Shown: positions 6,857 through 9,426 of the stretch, in pieces
Position numbering within the stretch: the first letter of the stretch is position 1
Layout: every line of letters starts with the position of its first letter
NCBI GenBank assembly: GCA_026786325.1
Contig: JAJAYH010000309.1
Location: 1 to 9,426, forward strand
Direction: 5' to 3'
Length of the DNA stretch: 9,426 nucleotides
Source of the DNA: Alkalinema sp. CAN_BIN05
GTDB lineage: Bacteria; Cyanobacteriota; Cyanobacteriia; Leptolyngbyales; Leptolyngbyaceae
Translations under genes and position numbers: made by a program
Notes under the pieces: generated by a model
The model's database searches: none
Told to the model about the DNA's origin: nothing
Seen by the model: the letters and a program-made list of their open reading frames with translations, nothing else

Positions 6857-6863
6857 AACTCTA

Positions 6864-6892
6864 ATTGTACCCAAAAGCATACTAAATTACAA
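6864..6892 (-). promoter_or_regulatory. Candidate sigma70-type promoter for the FIST-kinase unit
   Basis: On the minus strand, TTGTAA (6892-6887; 4 of 6 matches to TTGACA) is followed after exactly 17 bases by TACAAT (6869-6864; 5 of 6 matches to TATAAT). This predicts a start near 6857 and a leader of about 50 bases before the FIST ATG at 6806. The -35 box overlaps the base run after the putative hemE terminator hairpin. Found by eye only. Confidence 0.5.
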
Positions 6893-6918
6893 AGAAGACC
6901 TGGAGGTTATCCAAGTCT
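6884..6918 (-). terminator. Candidate intrinsic terminator of hemE
   Basis: On the minus-strand RNA, AGACUUGG (6918-6911) pairs with CCAGGUCU (6903-6896) as an eight-base stem with one G-U pair and a seven-base loop. UCUUUGUAAUUU follows (6895-6884), a modest, interrupted U-run. The stem starts 27 bases after the hemE stop. The weak U-run keeps confidence moderate; cyanobacterial terminators are often not classical. Confidence 0.4.
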
Positions 6919-6944
6919 CTAAGTCAAGTTAATCAGAAATCAAA

Positions 6945-8000
6945 CTATGCACTTGCTAAAATCTGGTCAAGATTCTTAGCCGTCTCAAAGAAGTAGGCTG
7001 CATTTTCTTCTGGCGTACCGGGCAAGATTCCATGACCTAAATTGAGGATATGGCCTTTGTTTCCGGCTTTCTTCACGGTGTCTAGAATTCGAGCACGGAT
7101 GAATTCCTTGGAGCCAAACAGCGCACCAGGATCCACATTTCCCTGAACAATCATATCGGGTCCGAGACGACGACGCGCATCCGCCATATCCACAGTCCAA
7201 TCGACACTAACAATGTCCACACCTGTTTGGCCCATACGTTCGAGTACGCCCGCGCTGCCACTGATGTACATGACCAATGGCGTATCAGGATGGGTTTCTT
7301 TGACTTGACGGACGACGCGCTGTTGGTAGGGAAGGGCGAAGGTGTCGTAGTCAATCGGACTCAAGTTGCCCGCCCAGGAGTCAAACAGTTGGACCATTTG
7401 AGCGCCAGAATCAATCTGGAACTTGACGTAGGTGGCGATCGAGTCGGCGATTTTGCCCAGAAGAGTATGCAACAGTTCTGGCTCGGAGAAGGCCATGCGT
7501 TTGATATTGGAATAGTCTTTGGACGATTTTCCTTCGATCGCATAGGCGGCCAACGTCCAAGGCGACCCGACAAATCCGAGGACTGCCGATTTATTACCCA
7601 CTTCTTGCCGCAGAGTTTGTAACACTGTCTTGACAAAGGGCAGCGATTCTTCCGGGTTCAGGGGACGTACTGCATTGATTTGCTCGGCAGTCCGAATGGG
7701 AGGATCAATGATTGGCCCTTTGCTTTCGATGATGTCGAAGTCAATGCCCATGCCGGGAAGCGGGGTCAAAATGTCGGAAAACATAATCACGCCATCGGGC
7801 TGAAAGGCGCGCCAAGGCTGAAGGGAGATTTCGATCGACAAATCAGGATTTTCCGATCGGTCTCTAAAGGATGGATATTTCTCACGCAAGTCGCGGTAGA
7901 CCTTCATGTAGCGTCCAGCCTGCCGCATCATCCAGACGGGCGGGCGATCGAGAATTTCACCTTTCGTGGCTCGAAGGAGATAAGGAATTTCGCCAGTCAT
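6945..8000 (-). CDS. hemE: Uroporphyrinogen decarboxylase
   Basis: This cytosolic enzyme removes the four acetate carboxyl groups of uroporphyrinogen III to give coproporphyrinogen III, a step shared by heme, chlorophyll and bilin synthesis. With the start at 8000 the product has 351 residues, standard for the family. Diagnostic motifs are RPPVWMMRQAGRYM (19-32, signature 1, substrate-binding Arg), MFSDILTPLPGMG (73-85) with catalytic Asp76, GFVGSPWTLAAYAIEG (142-157, signature 2) with Tyr153, QLFDSWAG (204-211), and ILNLGHGILPGTP (318-330) with His323. All key residues are intact. The start at 8000 (MTGEIPYLLRA) is chosen because GAGG lies eight bases upstream and because cyanobacterial HemE proteins usually begin just before 'PYLLRA'. 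An ATG at 8033 would add 11 residues but has no Shine-Dalgarno site. The downstream neighbour is the FIST gene on the same strand after 138 bp, with a possible terminator between, so functional linkage is not implied. Confidence 0.97.
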   Translation of the reverse strand: MTGEIPYLLRATKGEILDRPPVWMMRQAGRYMKVYRDLREKYPSFRDRSENPDLSIEISLQPWRAFQPDGVIMFSDILTPLPGMGIDFDIIESKGPIIDPPIRTAEQINAVRPLNPEESLPFVKTVLQTLRQEVGNKSAVLGFVGSPWTLAAYAIEGKSSKDYSNIKRMAFSEPELLHTLLGKIADSIATYVKFQIDSGAQMVQLFDSWAGNLSPIDYDTFALPYQQRVVRQVKETHPDTPLVMYISGSAGVLERMGQTGVDIVSVDWTVDMADARRRLGPDMIVQGNVDPGALFGSKEFIRARILDTVKKAGNKGHILNLGHGILPGTPEENAAYFFETAKNLDQILASA

Positions 8001-8008
8001 GTCGTCCG

Positions 8009-8012
8009 CCTC
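8009..8012 (-). promoter_or_regulatory. Ribosome binding site deciding the hemE start
   Basis: GAGG on the minus strand lies eight bases before the ATG at 8000. It is one of very few good Shine-Dalgarno matches in the window and favours this ATG over the in-frame one at 8033. Confidence 0.6.
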
Positions 8013-8088
8013 TATAAAACTGATATTCAACATTAGATACAGAGGTTAGACTATCACTCCAATGAACGCGATCGGGATTGGCTGGCGG

Positions 8089-8107
8089 TTTGTAACGTTT
8101 TTGTAAT
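8089..8107 (-). promoter_or_regulatory. HLR1-like direct repeat upstream of hemE
   Basis: On the minus strand, ATTACAAA (8107-8100) and GTTACAAA (8096-8089) form a direct repeat with an 11-base period. The cyanobacterial HLR1 site bound by the response regulator RpaB is two (G/T)TTACA(T/A)(T/A) boxes separated by two bases. Here both cores are TTACA-AA, one first base deviates (A) and the spacer is three bases. It is about 90 bases upstream of the hemE start codon and about 145 bases upstream of the divergent kinase start, so it could serve either. It may instead belong to another OmpR-family regulator. Confidence 0.35.
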
Positions 8108-8213
8108 TTTTTGAGGTTGTTGTTGGAGTTCTTGAGATCTAGCCATCAGAGTTTTTCAGCTTGGCCGATTATTTGGCGTAAGGCAATGGGGAGCAAGGTG
8201 TAGTTAGACCGCG

Positions 8214-8219
8214 TAAAAT
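8214..8219 (+). promoter_or_regulatory. Candidate -10 box for the HAMP kinase gene
   Basis: TAAAAT matches TATAAT at five of six positions and would give a leader of about 20 bases before the ATG at 8249. No -35-like hexamer occurs at 16-18 bases upstream, so if it is real it would need an activator. The rest of the 248-bp divergent region (8001-8248) shows only the HLR1-like repeat, the hemE ribosome binding site and no convincing small gene or RNA. Confidence 0.25.
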
Positions 8220-8248
8220 AAAGTTGATAGGTCTCTCCGCGAAATAAC

Positions 8249-9376
8249 ATGTATCACATTGGACTTCGGGGCCGAATATTTTTATCTCACATCATTGTGA
8301 TGATGATGGGGCTGGCCACGTTGCTCGTATTCGGGAGGCTATACACCTCTCGGCTATTCATAGAGCATCTTCAAACTCTAGAATTTAGAGGATTTTTGCT
8401 CTATTCGATTCGGGGAAAATTGCTGACGGGGTTTGAATCAGCTTGGGGGCGAGGGGCATTCTGGTCTGTCATTTTTGGTGGAAGTGCGGCGGCGGCGCTG
8501 AGTTATTTACTATCCAAACGGATTATGCAGCCTTTGCTTCAAATGCAACGGATTACCGACAAGTTTGCCGCTGGTGAAATGACGGCCCGAATGCCAATGA
8601 GTGATATTCCAGAACTAAACCGTTTTTCTGAAAGCTTTAACCGTATGGCTCTAGCGCTTGATAATGTTGAGCAACGCCGTCGAGAATTAGTCAGCGATCT
8701 GACCCACGAATTACGCACGCCCTTGACCATTGTGGAAGGCTATCTCGAAGGCTTAGCCGATGGCACCATTGATGCAAGTCCTGACATTTACCAACGATTA
8801 AGCGGCGAAACACAACGATTGAAACGGCTGGTGAATGACTTACAAGAATTATCTAAAGCTGAAGCAGGGTATTTGCCGATCGATGCCAAGAAGTTTGACC
8901 TGCGATCGCTTTTAAAAAAACTATACGATCGGTTTAGTGATCAATTGATTGAAAGTGAAAAACAATTGATTTTGTCTATTCCAAATCAAATTCCCCGTGC
9001 TTATAGCGATCCTGAACGAGTTGAACAGATTCTAGTGAATTTACTAGGGAATGCATTCTGCTATACCTCGGAAGGAATCGTGACGGTTCGGGCTGAGGTG
9101 AAACAAGGAATGCTATGGGTGTCCGTCATCGATACGGGAATTGGGATTGCAGACGAAGATTTGCCCCATATTTTTGAACGATTTTGGCGGTCGGACCGAT
9201 CTCGAAATCGAAAATCTGGCGGGACCGGGATTGGCCTTGCGATTACAAAACATCTAGTTGAACTACAGCAAGGCACGATTCAAGTTGAAAGCACCTTGGA
9301 TCAAGGCAGTACCTTTAGTTTTTCAATTCCGATCGCACAGAAAACAATTATTCCAGAGAAGCGGGAAAGTGACTGA
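8249..9376 (+). CDS. Membrane-bound HAMP-domain sensor histidine kinase
   Basis: A 375-residue transmembrane histidine kinase of the BaeS/EnvZ type. Transmembrane segments are at about 12-29 (LSHIIVMMMGLATLLVFG) and 71-88 (FWSVIFGGSAAAALSYLL), leaving an extracytoplasmic loop of only about 41 residues. A HAMP linker follows at about 89-142 (KRIMQPLLQMQRITDKFAAGE onward). The HisKA H-box is VSDLTHELRTPLTIVEGYL with phospho-acceptor His153. The ATPase domain shows an N-box EQILVNLLGNAF (259-270), G1 VIDTGIGI (293-300), F-box HIFERFWRSD (307-316) and G2 SGGTGIGLAI (323-332), and the protein ends soon after the usual STFSFSIP strand. All catalytic elements are intact. The small external loop suggests it senses through the membrane, through a partner protein, or a metal or small ligand. 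The stimulus is unknown and I do not assign it to a named Hik. It is divergent from hemE. No response regulator is within the window, but a gene may begin immediately downstream. Confidence 0.93.
   Translation: MYHIGLRGRIFLSHIIVMMMGLATLLVFGRLYTSRLFIEHLQTLEFRGFLLYSIRGKLLTGFESAWGRGAFWSVIFGGSAAAALSYLLSKRIMQPLLQMQRITDKFAAGEMTARMPMSDIPELNRFSESFNRMALALDNVEQRRRELVSDLTHELRTPLTIVEGYLEGLADGTIDASPDIYQRLSGETQRLKRLVNDLQELSKAEAGYLPIDAKKFDLRSLLKKLYDRFSDQLIESEKQLILSIPNQIPRAYSDPERVEQILVNLLGNAFCYTSEGIVTVRAEVKQGMLWVSVIDTGIGIADEDLPHIFERFWRSDRSRNRKSGGTGIGLAITKHLVELQQGTIQVESTLDQGSTFSFSIPIAQKTIIPEKRESD
8902..8909. repeat. HIP1 octamer GCGATCGC
   Basis: The second complete HIP1 palindrome in the window, within the HAMP kinase gene. 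Together with the frequent CGATCG words this supports a cyanobacterial source. Confidence 0.9.
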
Positions 9377-9414
9377 TAATAAGGTTAGGCGAAATAGTAG
9401 AATGCTTGAAAATT

Positions 9415-9418
9415 GAGG
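9415..9418 (+). promoter_or_regulatory. Possible ribosome binding site for a gene starting just outside the window
   Basis: GAGG ends eight bases before the last base of the window. If a start codon follows at about 9425-9430, a downstream gene would begin about 50 bases after the kinase stop and could be cotranscribed with it. The 50 bases from 9377 contain no obvious terminator. Confidence 0.3.
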
Positions 9419-9426
9419 TAATAGAA

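Noticed and set aside
7227..8036. Two open frames of over 115 codons on the plus strand, antisense to hemE.
   Set aside because: They are mirror frames of a strongly conserved enzyme gene, with no ribosome binding site and no recognisable protein features.
8034..8062. A possible hemE promoter on the minus strand, TTGGAG and TATCTA separated by 17 bases.
   Set aside because: Each hexamer matches the consensus at only about three of six positions, which is close to chance.

Overview
The window looks like a piece of a cyanobacterial chromosome. CGATCG words recur in almost every gene, with two complete HIP1 octamers (GCGATCGC). The hemE product has the cyanobacterial/plastid look, a FIST-domain protein sits beside a soluble histidine kinase, and Shine-Dalgarno sites are mostly absent. 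Genus cannot be read safely from the sequence. No tRNA, rRNA, CRISPR array, transposase or phage gene is visible. Coding density is high and the longest non-coding gap is about 250 bp.

Layout. Positions 1-3426 (+) carry a polyamine (spermidine/putrescine type) ABC importer in the order potA (3' end only), potD, potB, potC, with gaps of 57, 50 and 42 bp, probably one operon. The binding protein has a twin-arginine signal ending in a lipobox. At 3471-4142 (-) is an unrecognised 223-residue protein. At 4198-4512 (+) is a small protein with a four-cysteine cluster, transcribed divergently from it.

Positions 4540-6806 (-) hold a two-gene signalling unit. A FIST sensory-domain protein comes first in transcription. 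Two bases after its stop follows a membrane-free histidine kinase with a coiled-coil N-terminus. The junction of the two genes lies in a tandem array of four 15-bp units, each repeating the same 'TAG, two bases, ATG' stop/start arrangement in register. This is the most unusual item in the window. A promoter-like sequence overlaps the tail of a hairpin that could terminate the upstream hemE.

hemE (uroporphyrinogen decarboxylase, -) occupies 6945-8000. A 248-bp divergent region follows, containing a direct repeat resembling the cyanobacterial HLR1 (RpaB) site but with one extra spacer base. A membrane-bound HAMP histidine kinase (8249-9376, +) ends the window, and a GAGG just before the window edge suggests another gene starts immediately outside.

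How the genes work together: the Pot genes encode one importer (ATPase, lipoprotein receptor, two permeases). FIST and the soluble kinase probably form a split sensor, with FIST binding a small ligand and the kinase carrying the phosphotransfer machinery. No response regulator lies in the window, so the partners of both kinases are unknown. The hunt produced one good candidate for something not routinely described (the reiterated stop/start junction) and several smaller observations. I see no evidence of a wholly new multi-gene system.
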